The notes: generated by a model not told the origin, from the letters alone. A stretch of 64,000 nucleotides of DNA from Rathayibacter sp. VKM Ac-2754 (GCF_009807095.1 NZ_WUCC01000003.1:310001-374000), one strand, 5' to 3'; positions 24,702-32,794 are shown, counted from the stretch's first letter. A program made the numbers and translations.

Positions 24702-25730
24702 TCACCGGCACGTCGGGGCGCTCAGACCGCTGTGCGGGAACGACTCGCCCGGGTGCGCCGGGCGGATCACCGCGTCGAGGTGCGCGAAGGCGGCCCGCGT
24801 CGTCGCGCCGCCTCCCGAGGGCGCGGCGCACATCATGCTCGACGACGCGAAGTCGTCGACCACTCGCCCCGAGCCGTCCGCCGCCTCGGCGTCGATCACT
24901 CCCCCGATCGCGTAGCCCGCACCCCGATCGGTCATCGCGGTCATGGTGGCCAGCACCGACGGCCAGACCGCGGAGTCGACCAGCGAGCGGGCCCCGTCGC
25001 CACCCTGCGGGCCCCGCACCTCGATGTTCAGGACCGACGGGCCCGTCTCGACCGCGGTGGCGCCGACGAAGGCGGCCTCCACCTCCTGCGCGAGGCGGAC
25101 CAGCTCGTCGGCGGGCCGGTCGTCGTGCACGACGACCTCGGACGACGGACGCCCACCGCCGGCGGGCCGGCCGATGGTCCACTCCGGGACACCGCGGGTG
25201 ATCGCCGTGTCGCTCGCGAGGAGCCGGGCGAGCGCCGTGATCGCCGTGTCGTCGCTGGTCGCCGCGAGCTCGACGTCGATCGCGGCGTCGCCCGCGGACG
25301 TCCGCACCGACACGCTCCCGTCGACGTCGCGGCGCAGCGCGTCCCAGCCCTCGAGCGCGGCGACGAGCGCCGGCCCCGCGGTGTGGACGTCGCCGACCGC
25401 GAGCACGTCGTCGCCGACGCGCTGGGTGTACTCGCTCGAGGTGCGCCAGGCGGGGACGCCGTCGAGCGCCTCCCCCGCCGCCTCGGCCACGGTGCTCGCG
25501 ATCACCGTCTGCTGCTCGAGCGTGCACTCCTCCGACACCGCCACGTCGACCTCGACGACCGCGGGAACCGACCGCGACAGCAGCGGCCTCGGGCTCGCGT
25601 CCACGGTGCTCTCGAGCACGCACGCGTTTTGCGCCAGCGCCGCGTCGAGCGCGCGCCCGTGGTCGGCCGAGCAGCCGGCGAGCGCCCCGACGAGCAGGGC
25701 CGCGCCGAGGAGTCGTCGGTACCGCGTCAT
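24702..25730 (-). CDS. lipoprotein of unknown function
   Basis: A 342-residue protein with a clear lipoprotein signal (MTRYRRLLGAALLVGALAGC, lipobox Cys at residue 20), so it is attached to the outer face of the membrane. The mature part is mixed alpha/beta with no catalytic motif that I recognise. Four cysteines outside the lipobox (NACVLES, EECTLEQ, MMCAAP, PTCR) could form disulfides. ATG at 25730 is required to expose the signal peptide; the longer frame is a shadow of the divergent DUF2975 gene. It is divergent from DUF2975-XRE across a palindromic operator and may share its regulation. Confidence 0.8.
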   Translation of the reverse strand: MTRYRRLLGAALLVGALAGCSADHGRALDAALAQNACVLESTVDASPRPLLSRSVPAVVEVDVAVSEECTLEQQTVIASTVAEAAGEALDGVPAWRTSSEYTQRVGDDVLAVGDVHTAGPALVAALEGWDALRRDVDGSVSVRTSAGDAAIDVELAATSDDTAITALARLLASDTAITRGVPEWTIGRPAGGGRPSSEVVVHDDRPADELVRLAQEVEAAFVGATAVETGPSVLNIEVRGPQGGDGARSLVDSAVWPSVLATMTAMTDRGAGYAIGGVIDAEAADGSGRVVDDFASSSMMCAAPSGGGATTRAAFAHLDAVIRPAHPGESFPHSGLSAPTCR

Positions 25731-25780
25731 CGTGTCGCCCGTCCCCGGAGGCGCCTTGCCGCCGGTCTCGAGAGGTGACA

Positions 25781-25797
25781 GTATCGACATTCGATAC
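25781..25797. promoter_or_regulatory. 17-bp perfect palindrome, predicted XRE operator
   Basis: GTATCGA-CAT-TCGATAC, with a further half site TTCGATAT at 25811-25818, in the 99-base gap between the lipoprotein and DUF2975 genes. It overlaps GATACT, a possible -10 for the lipoprotein gene. The likely binder is the HTH protein encoded at 26294. Confidence 0.5.
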
Positions 25798-25829
25798 GAA
25801 CCGCACGTTATTCGATATAGGAGCTTCCG

Positions 25830-26294
25830 ATGCCTCGACCCGTCCTCGTCGCGCTCCGCGCACTCCTCCTCCTGCTGCTGCTCGGCGGTGTGCTGATCCA
25901 GCTGAGCGTGGGCTCGATCGCGCTCGAGGCCCTCGACGGCGGACCCGTCGACGGCGTGCTGGTCGCCGTGGTCGTCGCCGGAGTGCTCTGCGTCGAGGTC
26001 GTCCTGGTGTCGATCTGGCGCCTGCTCACCCTGGCCCGCGACGACGCGCTGTTCGCCGGCGACCACCGCTCCGACCTGTGGGTCGACCTCGCGATCGGCG
26101 CCTTCGTCTCCGGCTCCGTCCTCGCCACGATCGGAGCGGTCGCCGCGTTCGCAGCGATGCCCGCGCCGCTCCCCGCGCTGGCCTTCGCCCTGGTGGCCGT
26201 CGCGAGCGCCGCCCTGGCGCTGCTCGTCGTCGTGATGCGCCGCCTCCTGCACCTCGCGATCGAGCAGCGCAGCGAGCTCGCCGAGGTCGTCTGA
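25830..26294 (+). CDS. DUF2975 family membrane protein
   Basis: A 154-residue membrane protein with four predicted TM helices (ALRALLLLLLLGGVLIQL; VLVAVVVAGVLCVEVVLVSI; AIGAFVSGSVLATIGAVAAFA; LAFALVAVASAALALLVVVM). The family pattern includes WRLLTLARDDALFAGDH between helices 2 and 3. DUF2975 genes are typically followed by a tiny XRE regulator, as here, where stop and start share one base. The molecular role is unknown; membrane sensing that modulates the HTH partner is a common suggestion. The palindromic operator lies 33-49 bases upstream. Confidence 0.85.
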   Translation: MPRPVLVALRALLLLLLLGGVLIQLSVGSIALEALDGGPVDGVLVAVVVAGVLCVEVVLVSIWRLLTLARDDALFAGDHRSDLWVDLAIGAFVSGSVLATIGAVAAFAAMPAPLPALAFALVAVASAALALLVVVMRRLLHLAIEQRSELAEVV

Positions 26295-26545
26295 TGGCCA
26301 TCGTCATCAACCTCGACGTCGAGCTGGCCAAGCGCAAGATGTCGGTCACCGACCTCGCCGCCGCGGTCGGCATCACCACCGCCAACATCTCGATCCTCAA
26401 GAACGGCCGCGCCAAGGCCGTCCGCTTCTCGACCCTCGACGCCATCTGCGAGGTCCTCGGCTGCCAGCCGGGCGACATCCTGACGCACGTGGGCGACGAT
26501 GTCGGGAGCAGTGCGGATCTGCTCGATGACCGAGCAGCCCGCTGA
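26294..26545 (+). CDS. small XRE/Cro-type HTH regulator
   Basis: An 83-residue DNA-binding protein of the YozG-like type. The start IVINLDVELAKRKMSVTDLA is followed by the HTH AAAVGITTANISILKNGRAKAVRFSTLDAICEVLGCQPGDIL, the classic pattern of regulators paired with DUF2975. Its ATG overlaps the DUF2975 stop (TGATG), so the two are coupled. It probably binds the TATCGA/TCGATA palindrome upstream of its own operon and also affects the divergent lipoprotein gene. The next gene begins inside its last 20 bases. Confidence 0.9.
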   Translation: MAIVINLDVELAKRKMSVTDLAAAVGITTANISILKNGRAKAVRFSTLDAICEVLGCQPGDILTHVGDDVGSSADLLDDRAAR

Positions 26546-27176
26546 CGCGCCGCGACTCGGAGGTCGCCTGCTCGCCGCGGGCGTCGTGCAGCTCGTGGCC
26601 GTGGTGGCGCTCGGCGTACTGGGGCCGATCGCACCCCTCTACCGCGTCGCCGGCCTGAGTGCTCAGGAGGCGCTGGGCTGGGGGACGATCGTGATCGGCC
26701 CCCTCGTCCCGACGCTCTTCGGGATCGAGCTCGTCCTCCTCGCGGGCGGCGTGGTCTCGGTGCTGGTCGGCCTCGTGCTCCCGGCGGCTCCGCGCGCCGA
26801 CTCCTGGATCCGCACCGCGATCGGCGTCGCCGGGGCGCTCCTGCTGATCCTCTGCGTTCCGTGCGCGGTCTTCTTCTCGCTCCTGTTCACGACGAGCTGG
26901 TACTCCGTCCTCCCGTCGGCGAGCGAGGGCGGCTGCCGCATCGTCGTGCGCGAGTTCGGGTTCCTCCGCGCAGGCGGAGGATCGGTGGGAGTGGTGCGGT
27001 CCGGCTCCGCGGCCGCGGAGTGGGTCGAGGACTACGGGGCGGACGACGGCTACCAGCCCTTCAGCGCCGACGACTACGACCTGCGGTGGACCGGGGAGCA
27101 GGCTCACCTGCGCCTCGGAGTGAAGGGCGGCGAAAGCGTCTCGATGGCCGACGACGGTGTGATCGACTGCCGCTGA
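26526..27176 (+). CDS. membrane protein of unknown function
   Basis: A 216-residue protein with three or four TM helices (LLAAGVVQLVAVVALGVLGPI; TIVIGPLVPTLFGIELVLLAGGVVSVLVGLVL; IGVAGALLLILCVPCAVFFSLLF) and a C-terminal extracytoplasmic domain of about 80 residues with two cysteines (GGCRIVV and VIDCR at the very end). ATG at 26526 lies within the HTH gene, giving a 20-base overlap and suggesting coupled translation in one operon with DUF2975-XRE. No family recognised. Confidence 0.7.
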   Translation: MTEQPADAPRLGGRLLAAGVVQLVAVVALGVLGPIAPLYRVAGLSAQEALGWGTIVIGPLVPTLFGIELVLLAGGVVSVLVGLVLPAAPRADSWIRTAIGVAGALLLILCVPCAVFFSLLFTTSWYSVLPSASEGGCRIVVREFGFLRAGGGSVGVVRSGSAAAEWVEDYGADDGYQPFSADDYDLRWTGEQAHLRLGVKGGESVSMADDGVIDCR

Positions 27177-27209
27177 GTCACGTCGCGGCGGAAGCAGTCC
27201 TCTCGAGCA

Positions 27210-27304
27210 CCCCCGCGAAGGGGGACATCGCGCGCGCTCGATCGACCCGGGACGGAAACAGGGCGGCAACACGCGCCCCCGAAACTGGGGAGGCTCCAAG
27301 CCCC
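27210..27304 (+). other. series of GC-rich hairpins before the secreted amidase
   Basis: Three stems in the 154-base gap: CCCCC-GCGAA-GGGGG (27210-27224, probably terminating the upstream gene), GGGCG/CGCCC (27261-27278), and GGGG...CCCC (27287-27304). The last two would lie in the 5' leader of the amidase mRNA. I could not match a known riboswitch. Confidence 0.35.
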
Positions 27305-27330
27305 CTCCCACTCCGTTCGAAGGTGTTCGC

Positions 27331-29241
27331 TTGTCCCACTCCCCCCTCCGGAGGGTCGCCCGACTCTCCGCCGCCACCGCCCTCTGCTCCGGTCTCGCCC
27401 TGAGCGCCGCCCTCGCCGCCCCCTCGGCGTTCGGCGCGACCACCGCTCCGACCCCGGCCGTCACCGCCCCCGCGGTCGTCGACCTCAGCATCACCGACGC
27501 CCTCGCGCTGCTCGAGTCGGGAGCGACCACGTCGGTCGCCCTCACCCAGCGCTACCTCGACCGCATCGCCGCCTACGACGACCCCTACGGCGACCAGCCC
27601 GGGCTCGCCGCCGTGATCCTCGCCAACCCGGAGGCGCTCAGCACGGCCGCCGCCCTCGACGCCGAGCGCGCGGCCGGCACGATCCGCGGACCGCTGCACG
27701 GCATCCCGATCCTGGTGAAGGACAACTACGCCACGTTCGACATGCCGACGACCGCCGGCAGCGCCTCCCTGCACACGTACCAGACGAAGCTCGACTCGAC
27801 AGCGGTCGAGCGACTCCGTGCGGCCGGCGCGATCATCCTCGCGAAGACCAACATGTCCGAGTTCGCCTGGCACGGCACCTACACGCTCAGCTCCGAGCGC
27901 GGCCGCACGAACAACCCCTACAACCAGGCCAACAGCGCCAGCGGCTCGAGCGGAGGCACCGGCGCGGCCGTCGCCGCCGGCTACGCCCCCGCGGGCCTCG
28001 GCACCGACACCTGCGGCTCGATCGTCGGACCGAGCGCGCACCAGAGTCTCGTCGGCTACCGCCCCACCATGGGCCTGACCAGCGTCACGGGCATCGTCCC
28101 GCTGTCGCCCCGCCAGGACGTCTCGGGTCCGATGACGACGACCGTGACGGATGCGGCACTGCTGATGGAGGTGCTCGCCGGCTACGACCCGACCGACCCG
28201 CTGACGGTCATCGCCGACGAGCAGGACAGCTCGGCCTACGTCGAGGGGCTCAGCGACACTGCCCTCGAGGGCAAGCGCATCGGCTACGTGCAGTGGGACT
28301 ACGAGGAGGATCCGGCCCGCCCGGGCCTCACCGAGACGACGGCGCTCATCGATCAGGCCGTCCGCGACCTCGCTGCGCAGGGCGCCGAGATCGTGCCGGT
28401 GCCGACCTTCACCCGCGAGTTCGTCTCGGACACGCTGGTGAGCGGCGGCTACCTCGACATGCGCCCGAGCATCGACTCGTTCTTCGCCACGACGGAGGCG
28501 ACCTGGCCCGACGGCCTCGCCGCCCTCACCGAGCCGGTCGACGCGCTGACCTTCTCCGATGTCATGAAGGACGGGAAGACCTCGCTGCTGCCGGAGGACG
28601 TCGAGTTCTTCGAGAGCAACGAGGACATCCCGAACCCCGCCTACGACGCGGCGATCGCCGCGCAGGACGCGGGCAAGATCGCGATGGACCAGTTCTTCGT
28701 CGACAACGACCTCGACGCCCTCGCCATGCCGACCAGCGCCACCTCGGCCGCGCCCGACTGGGCGGGCACGACGTTCTGCGACGTCGGCGCCAACACGGGC
28801 GTCCCGACGGTCTCGCTGCCGGCAGGCTTCACCTCAACCGGAGCCGCCGCCGGCCTCGAACTGGCCGCCCCGCGCAGCCAGGACGCGGCGCTGCTCGCGA
28901 TGTCGTACGACTACGAGCAGGCGACGCTGCACCGCGTGGCCCCGGCCTCGACTCCGGAGCTGCCGGTGACGGAGCCGACGCCGCAGCCGACCGCGGAGCC
29001 GACGGCTGAGCCCACGGCCGAGCCCACCGTTGAGCCCACCGCCGAGCCGACCGCGACCGCCGTGCCCGTGGTGCCGGCGCCGTCCGCGACTCCCACCGCC
29101 ACCGCGAAGCCGACCGCGGCCCTCGCGCACACCGGCACCGAGGGGACGACCGGGCTCGCCGCCCTGGCGTTCGCGCTCGTGGCCGGAGGCGCGGGTGCGC
29201 TGGCGCTGACCGCGACGCGCAGGCGGACCGCGCAGAAGTAA
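27331..29241 (+). CDS. secreted amidase with cell-wall sorting-like tail
   Basis: A 636-residue exported amidase-signature enzyme. A Sec signal (RRVARLSAATALCSGLALSAALAAPSAFGA) precedes the catalytic domain with the triad Lys130, Ser206 and Ser230 (the last in GTDTCGS); the 24-residue serine spacing fits the family. A Pro-Thr-Glu-rich stalk (repeats of AEPT) leads to LAHTG near residue 598, a hydrophobic helix and RRRTAQK, the layout of a sortase signal with L-A replacing L-P. It therefore probably stays on the cell surface and cleaves an external amide. The start is TTG at 27331, placed just before the signal peptide, with GAAGG upstream. Confidence 0.88.
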   Translation: MSHSPLRRVARLSAATALCSGLALSAALAAPSAFGATTAPTPAVTAPAVVDLSITDALALLESGATTSVALTQRYLDRIAAYDDPYGDQPGLAAVILANPEALSTAAALDAERAAGTIRGPLHGIPILVKDNYATFDMPTTAGSASLHTYQTKLDSTAVERLRAAGAIILAKTNMSEFAWHGTYTLSSERGRTNNPYNQANSASGSSGGTGAAVAAGYAPAGLGTDTCGSIVGPSAHQSLVGYRPTMGLTSVTGIVPLSPRQDVSGPMTTTVTDAALLMEVLAGYDPTDPLTVIADEQDSSAYVEGLSDTALEGKRIGYVQWDYEEDPARPGLTETTALIDQAVRDLAAQGAEIVPVPTFTREFVSDTLVSGGYLDMRPSIDSFFATTEATWPDGLAALTEPVDALTFSDVMKDGKTSLLPEDVEFFESNEDIPNPAYDAAIAAQDAGKIAMDQFFVDNDLDALAMPTSATSAAPDWAGTTFCDVGANTGVPTVSLPAGFTSTGAAAGLELAAPRSQDAALLAMSYDYEQATLHRVAPASTPELPVTEPTPQPTAEPTAEPTAEPTVEPTAEPTATAVPVVPAPSATPTATAKPTAALAHTGTEGTTGLAALAFALVAGGAGALALTATRRRTAQK

Positions 29242-29293
29242 GAGTGAGACCGAGGCGGGGTCGGCGGTTCGTCCGCTGGCCCCGCTTCTGCGC

Positions 29294-29363
29294 GCGCAAC
29301 ATCAGCCGAGAGTGGCTCTCGCGCACCATCGTGCGTGAGCGGCGTCCTCAGCTGATGTTGTGC
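29294..29363. terminator. inverted repeat between convergent genes
   Basis: Arms 29294-29306 (GCGCAACATCAGC) and 29351-29363 (GCTGATGTTGTGC) pair with one G:U-type mismatch. An inner stem (GCGCAC/GTGCGT near 29321-29336) sits inside. It separates the surface amidase and the membrane protein genes and is a likely bidirectional terminator. Confidence 0.55.
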
Positions 29364-29368
29364 ACCCG

Positions 29369-30481
29369 TCAGGCGACCGTCGCGCTCGCGACCGGTCGCA
29401 TCGGCACCCGCGGCGCCCAGCCCAGCGCGATCGCCGCGCCCGCCCACGCGACCTGACCGAGCAGCGGAAGCGCCGCCGAGACGATCGAGGCGTCCCCGCC
29501 GTTGGTGTAGAAGGTGTCGGCGATCGACATCCCGATGCCGAAGCCGGTGAAGAAGCGGAAGAAGATCGCGGCCCCCACCAGCGAGAGCATCACGATCGCG
29601 AGGCGTCGCGGAGTGAGGATCCGGCCGGAGGGGTGGAGGGCGAGCCCCGCCACGAGCAGCGCCGGGACGCTCCAGAACACGGCCCAGATCACCAGCGCGA
29701 CGACAGTGCCCGTGAGCGAGAAGCCGTCGCGCTCGGCCATCAGCGCGTAGATCGTCGCGAGGTCGGTGCCGGGAACCTTCGTCAGAGGGTTCCAGACCAG
29801 CAGGTCGATCCCGCCGACCACGACCACCGCGAGCACCAGCGCCGCGCCGCCGAGGGCGATCGGCACGCGCTGCCGCCGGGTCGCCTCCCGGTGCGCGACC
29901 GCGACCGGACGCGTGCCCCCGATCACGGCGAGCCCGGTGGCCAGCCCGGCGAGCACCACGACGAAGCCCAGCAGCGGCAGCCACCAGGGCGCTCCCGGCA
30001 CCAGCACCCCGACGACGACCGCTGCGGGTCCCGCGATGGCCGCGAGCAGCGACACGCGAGCGGTGCGGGTCTCGGCGGAGCGGGCGGCTCCGACCAGGTG
30101 CGCGACTCCGACGACCCCGGCCACGAGCGCCAGCGCCGTGACGACCCGGCCGCTCGTCTGCAGCGCCGTGAGCACTCCCGCCGACGCCCCCTCGGGCACG
30201 ATGCCCCCGCCGGTGAGGTAGACGCCGATCAGCACGAAGGCCGCCGCCGCCAGCAGTCCCAGACCGCGCCGGGCGAGTCGGCGCGGCCGGAGGAACCGCG
30301 GCTCGCCCGAGTGCGCGGGCAGCGCCCGGTCGAGGGTGGCGCTGAGGACGAGCGCCCCGATCACGATGTCGCGTCGGTGCTCGGGCGCACCGGCGACGTC
30401 GGCGCGCCACTCCTCGAGGTAGCGCTCGCGCGCGAGCGGTGGGAGGAGGCGGGCCAGGAGGCGCAGCAGCAGGTCGATCAC
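29369..30481 (-). CDS. multi-pass membrane protein paired with PadR regulator
   Basis: A 370-residue protein whose N terminus (LARLLPPLARERYLEEWRADVA) resembles the permease-prefix segment common in actinobacterial proteins encoded beside PadR regulators. About eight to nine TM helices follow (for example GLGLLAAAAFVLIGVYLTGG and VALVIWAVFWSVPALLVAGLAL). No ATPase or transport signature is visible; function unknown. The GTG start overlaps the PadR stop (GTGA), so it is co-translated with the regulator that probably controls it. Confidence 0.75.
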   Translation of the reverse strand: MIDLLLRLLARLLPPLARERYLEEWRADVAGAPEHRRDIVIGALVLSATLDRALPAHSGEPRFLRPRRLARRGLGLLAAAAFVLIGVYLTGGGIVPEGASAGVLTALQTSGRVVTALALVAGVVGVAHLVGAARSAETRTARVSLLAAIAGPAAVVVGVLVPGAPWWLPLLGFVVVLAGLATGLAVIGGTRPVAVAHREATRRQRVPIALGGAALVLAVVVVGGIDLLVWNPLTKVPGTDLATIYALMAERDGFSLTGTVVALVIWAVFWSVPALLVAGLALHPSGRILTPRRLAIVMLSLVGAAIFFRFFTGFGIGMSIADTFYTNGGDASIVSAALPLLGQVAWAGAAIALGWAPRVPMRPVASATVA

Positions 30482-30789
30482 GCGGTCACCCCCGCGGTGC
30501 CGACGGCCCGGGCCGGGGCGGCGGCGCGCGCGATCGCCGCGGGTGCCGCCTCCGCCCCCTCGCCCGTGAGCTCGTAGAGCCGGCGCCGCGGGCCGCTGCG
30601 CTCGGAGTCCGACTCCCAGACCGAGGTCACCCAGCCCGCGCCCTCGAGCCGCTCGAGGATCGGGTAGACGCTGCCGGCCGGGCGGCCCGTGGCCTTGATG
30701 ACGAGCATCCCCCAGGTCGGGGCGTCGGAGTCGAGGAGGACGCGCAGCACGTCCGCGGTGGCGGCGGTGATGCGGGCGAGCGGAGTCAT
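30478..30789 (-). CDS. PadR family transcriptional regulator
   Basis: A 103-residue winged-helix regulator: ITAATADVLRVLLDSDAPTWGMLVIKATGRPAGSVYPILERLEGAGWVTSVWES, then the GPRRRLYELTGEG wing and helix, all classic PadR features. The C-terminal dimerisation helix is short (PadR-s2 type). It is first in a two-gene operon with the membrane protein. The predicted promoter places the transcription start at or next to the ATG, so the mRNA is probably leaderless, and a CTATATAG palindrome lies in the promoter spacer, consistent with autorepression. Confidence 0.9.
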   Translation of the reverse strand: MTPLARITAATADVLRVLLDSDAPTWGMLVIKATGRPAGSVYPILERLEGAGWVTSVWESDSERSGPRRRLYELTGEGAEAAPAAIARAAAPARAVGTAGVTA

Positions 30790-30795
30790 GCGGCG

Positions 30796-30825
30796 AGGCT
30801 ACCTATATAGAGATGGCGCGGTCAA
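30796..30825 (-). promoter_or_regulatory. promoter of the padR operon with embedded palindrome
   Basis: On the minus strand: -35 TTGACC (30825-30820), an 18-base spacer containing the palindrome CTATATAG (30803-30810), and -10 TAGCCT (30801-30796). The predicted start is about at the ATG (30789), so the mRNA would be leaderless. The palindrome is a likely PadR site. Confidence 0.5.
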
Positions 30826-30880
30826 TCGCCGGGCGGCCCATCAAGGCTCAGCGGATCCGCCCGGCTGCGATACTCGCCGC

Positions 30881-31546
30881 ATGACCCTGTACAACCCCGC
30901 CGTGTTCCCCGAGCCCACTCCCGGCCAGGGCCCCGGCCCGACTCCCGCCAAGACGGGCAACGGCCTCGGACTCGCCTCGCTCATCATCGGCATCCTCGCC
31001 CTCGTCGGCGCCGTGATCCCGATCGTCAACTACGTCTCGGGCTTCCTCGCCTTCATCGGCCTGGTGCTGGGCATCGTCGCGCTGTTCCTCAAGAACCGCA
31101 CCCGCGGCACCGCGATCGCCGGAGTGATCCTGAACGCGGTCGCGCTGATCCTGTCGATCATCCTGGCCATCGTCTACACCGCCGGGTTCGCGACCGGCGT
31201 CTCGAACGCGATCCAGACCGCGCAGGCCGACGCGACCGACGGCCCCACCGTGCCCCTCGTCTACGAGGTCACCGGCACGGGCACCACCGCCACCGTCGTC
31301 TACTCGACCCTCGACGGCGTCGGCTCCGGAGTCGAGCAGGCCACCGACGTCGCCCTCCCCTTCACCGAGGAGCTGCAGGTGCAGGACGACGGCACCCCCG
31401 CCTTCCAGGCCTTCACCCTCACCGCGACGAACGGCGCCGACGACGAGGGCGACATCACCTGCCGCATCACCCTCGACGGCACCGTCATCGCCGAGCAGAC
31501 GAGCACCGGCGCCTTCGCGACGGCGCTCTGCACGGCGACGCCGTAG
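30881..31546 (+). CDS. membrane protein with MmpS-like C-terminal domain
   Basis: A 221-residue protein. The N-terminal ~35 residues are Pro/Gly-rich; two TM segments follow (LASLIIGILALVGAVIPIV and AFIGLVLGIVALFL), then a third (AGVILNAVALILSIILAIVYTAGF), as in DUF4190-type proteins. The C-terminal ~100 residues (VPLVYEVTGTGTTATVVYST ... ITCRITLDGTVIAEQTSTG) resemble the beta-sandwich of MmpS transport-accessory proteins, including the paired Cys. ATG at 30881 was chosen as the start of the Pro-rich leader. The exact role is unknown; no MmpL gene is nearby. Confidence 0.7.
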   Translation: MTLYNPAVFPEPTPGQGPGPTPAKTGNGLGLASLIIGILALVGAVIPIVNYVSGFLAFIGLVLGIVALFLKNRTRGTAIAGVILNAVALILSIILAIVYTAGFATGVSNAIQTAQADATDGPTVPLVYEVTGTGTTATVVYSTLDGVGSGVEQATDVALPFTEELQVQDDGTPAFQAFTLTATNGADDEGDITCRITLDGTVIAEQTSTGAFATALCTATP

Positions 31547-31561
31547 GGGCTGCTCGAACGA

Positions 31562-31630
31562 CGAAGGATGGATGCGTCCTGCGGCGCCCGACCCTGCGGT
31601 CCGGCGCGAGGTTCCCGCATCCATCCTTCG
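31562..31630. terminator. 15-bp perfect inverted repeat with long loop
   Basis: 31562-31576 (CGAAGGATGGATGCG) pairs perfectly with 31616-31630 across a 39-base GC-rich loop. It lies between the MmpS-like gene and the convergent 184-aa gene. Probable bidirectional terminator, although the loop is unusually long. Confidence 0.55.
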
Positions 31631-31670
31631 CTCTCGACCCGCGCCGCCGCACGGGCGCACCCGAGACCTG

Positions 31671-32225
31671 CTACTTGCGGAACATCCGCGCCGTGGTCTC
31701 GAACAGGCCCTTGATCGGGCGCTGCTGCTCGCCCTGCTGGGCGCCGAGGATGATGATGACCGAGGTCAGCACCGGGATCAGCCACTGAGTGACCTTCTGC
31801 ACGCGCAGCGCGGTGGTCAGCTCCGGCGTGTTGCTCGCCGACGCCTCGGTGACACCCTTGGCGCCCTCGTCGATGTGCTTCGCCTGGGTCGCGCCGGCGA
31901 TCGCGGCGGTGACGGAGGCGGCGCCGGCGAGGCCGGTCACGACGGTCTTGATGATCGTGTTGGTGCGGCTCTCCTGCTGGTTCTTCAGGCGCTCCTTGTT
32001 CGACAGGATGAGGCCGATGCCTCCGACGCCGTGGGCGGCGATGGCCGCGAGCTGCACGGGGGTCCAGCGGGCCCAGCCCACGGAGGCGACGCGGAGGCGC
32101 TCGGACGGGTCGGACGAGGTGGCGGCGGCTCCGTTGAGGCCGACGGCGCCCATGAGGGAGCCCCCGAACCAGGCGGCGGCACCGAGGTCGTGGAGGCTGC
32201 GGACGAGCGTGTTGCGTGAGGGCAT
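31671..32225 (-). CDS. membrane protein of unknown function (184 aa)
   Basis: The N terminus (RNTLVRSLHDLGAAAWFGGSLMGAVGLNGAA) begins a membrane protein with about four TM helices. The WARWTPVQLAAIAAHGVGGIGLILSNKERL segment is recognisable from a widespread actinobacterial hypothetical family. The last TM (LIPVLTSVIIILGAQQGE) is followed by a short cytosolic tail (GLFETTARMFRK). ATG at 32225 opens this conserved region; the longer frame is not supported. It is divergent from the DUF3140 gene. Function unknown. Confidence 0.75.
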   Translation of the reverse strand: MPSRNTLVRSLHDLGAAAWFGGSLMGAVGLNGAAATSSDPSERLRVASVGWARWTPVQLAAIAAHGVGGIGLILSNKERLKNQQESRTNTIIKTVVTGLAGAASVTAAIAGATQAKHIDEGAKGVTEASASNTPELTTALRVQKVTQWLIPVLTSVIIILGAQQGEQQRPIKGLFETTARMFRK

Positions 32226-32376
32226 GGCTGCCTCTTCTCTGATCGTGGTCGCGCTAGTGCGGACGCTTTCGACGCTACGTCCGCCGATGCGCAGGGGCAC
32301 GGGGCTTGACCTCTCGGCGACGGGGCGCTCGAGTGGAGGCGTACCCCATCCCGGGGTCGCGAGCGAGGGACCGACG

Positions 32377-32718
32377 ATGACGACAGACGACGAGAAGCGC
32401 ACGATCCGCGACGAGTTCCACGACGCCGTGAACATGACCGCGAAGCAGCTCGAGGACTGGCTGGCGAAGGACGAGTCGAAGGAGGTCGGCCAGAAGCCCG
32501 CCGGCGGAGGCGAGTCCACCGGCCACGAGAGCGGCCGCCGCATCATCGACATCCTCGGTACCAAGCAGGCCGATCTCACGGACGACGACTACGCGCACAT
32601 GAAGAAGGTCACGGCGTACGTGGCGCGGCACTCGAAGCAGCGGCCGTCGGGGGACGTGACGGAGACGAAGTGGCGGTACTCGCTGATGAACTGGGGGAAC
32701 GACCCGCTCAAGAAGTGA
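32377..32718 (+). CDS. DUF3140 family protein
   Basis: A 113-residue soluble protein with the DUF3140 layout: TIRDEFHDAVNMTAKQLEDWL, a Gly/Ser spacer (GGGESTGHESGRRIIDIL), then DDDYAHMKKVTAYVARHSKQRP and a Trp-containing end (YSLMNWGNDPLKK). Members are short, common in actinobacteria and sometimes called DNA-binding, without experimental support known to me. It is the last clearly backbone gene before the lower-GC island. Confidence 0.85.
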   Translation: MTTDDEKRTIRDEFHDAVNMTAKQLEDWLAKDESKEVGQKPAGGGESTGHESGRRIIDILGTKQADLTDDDYAHMKKVTAYVARHSKQRPSGDVTETKWRYSLMNWGNDPLKK

Positions 32719-32794
32719 GAACGGCTGGGGGAAGCAGTGCCATCCTGTCCTTGCTGTCCCCATTTTCGGGGTGGCTCAGTGGGAGGCGGCACAC

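Noticed and set aside
27225-27330. Riboswitch (c-di-GMP or c-di-AMP class) upstream of the surface amidase
   Set aside because: GGGACGGAAACAGGGC looks vaguely like a riboswitch core, but the full consensus could not be laid out; only generic hairpins are claimed.
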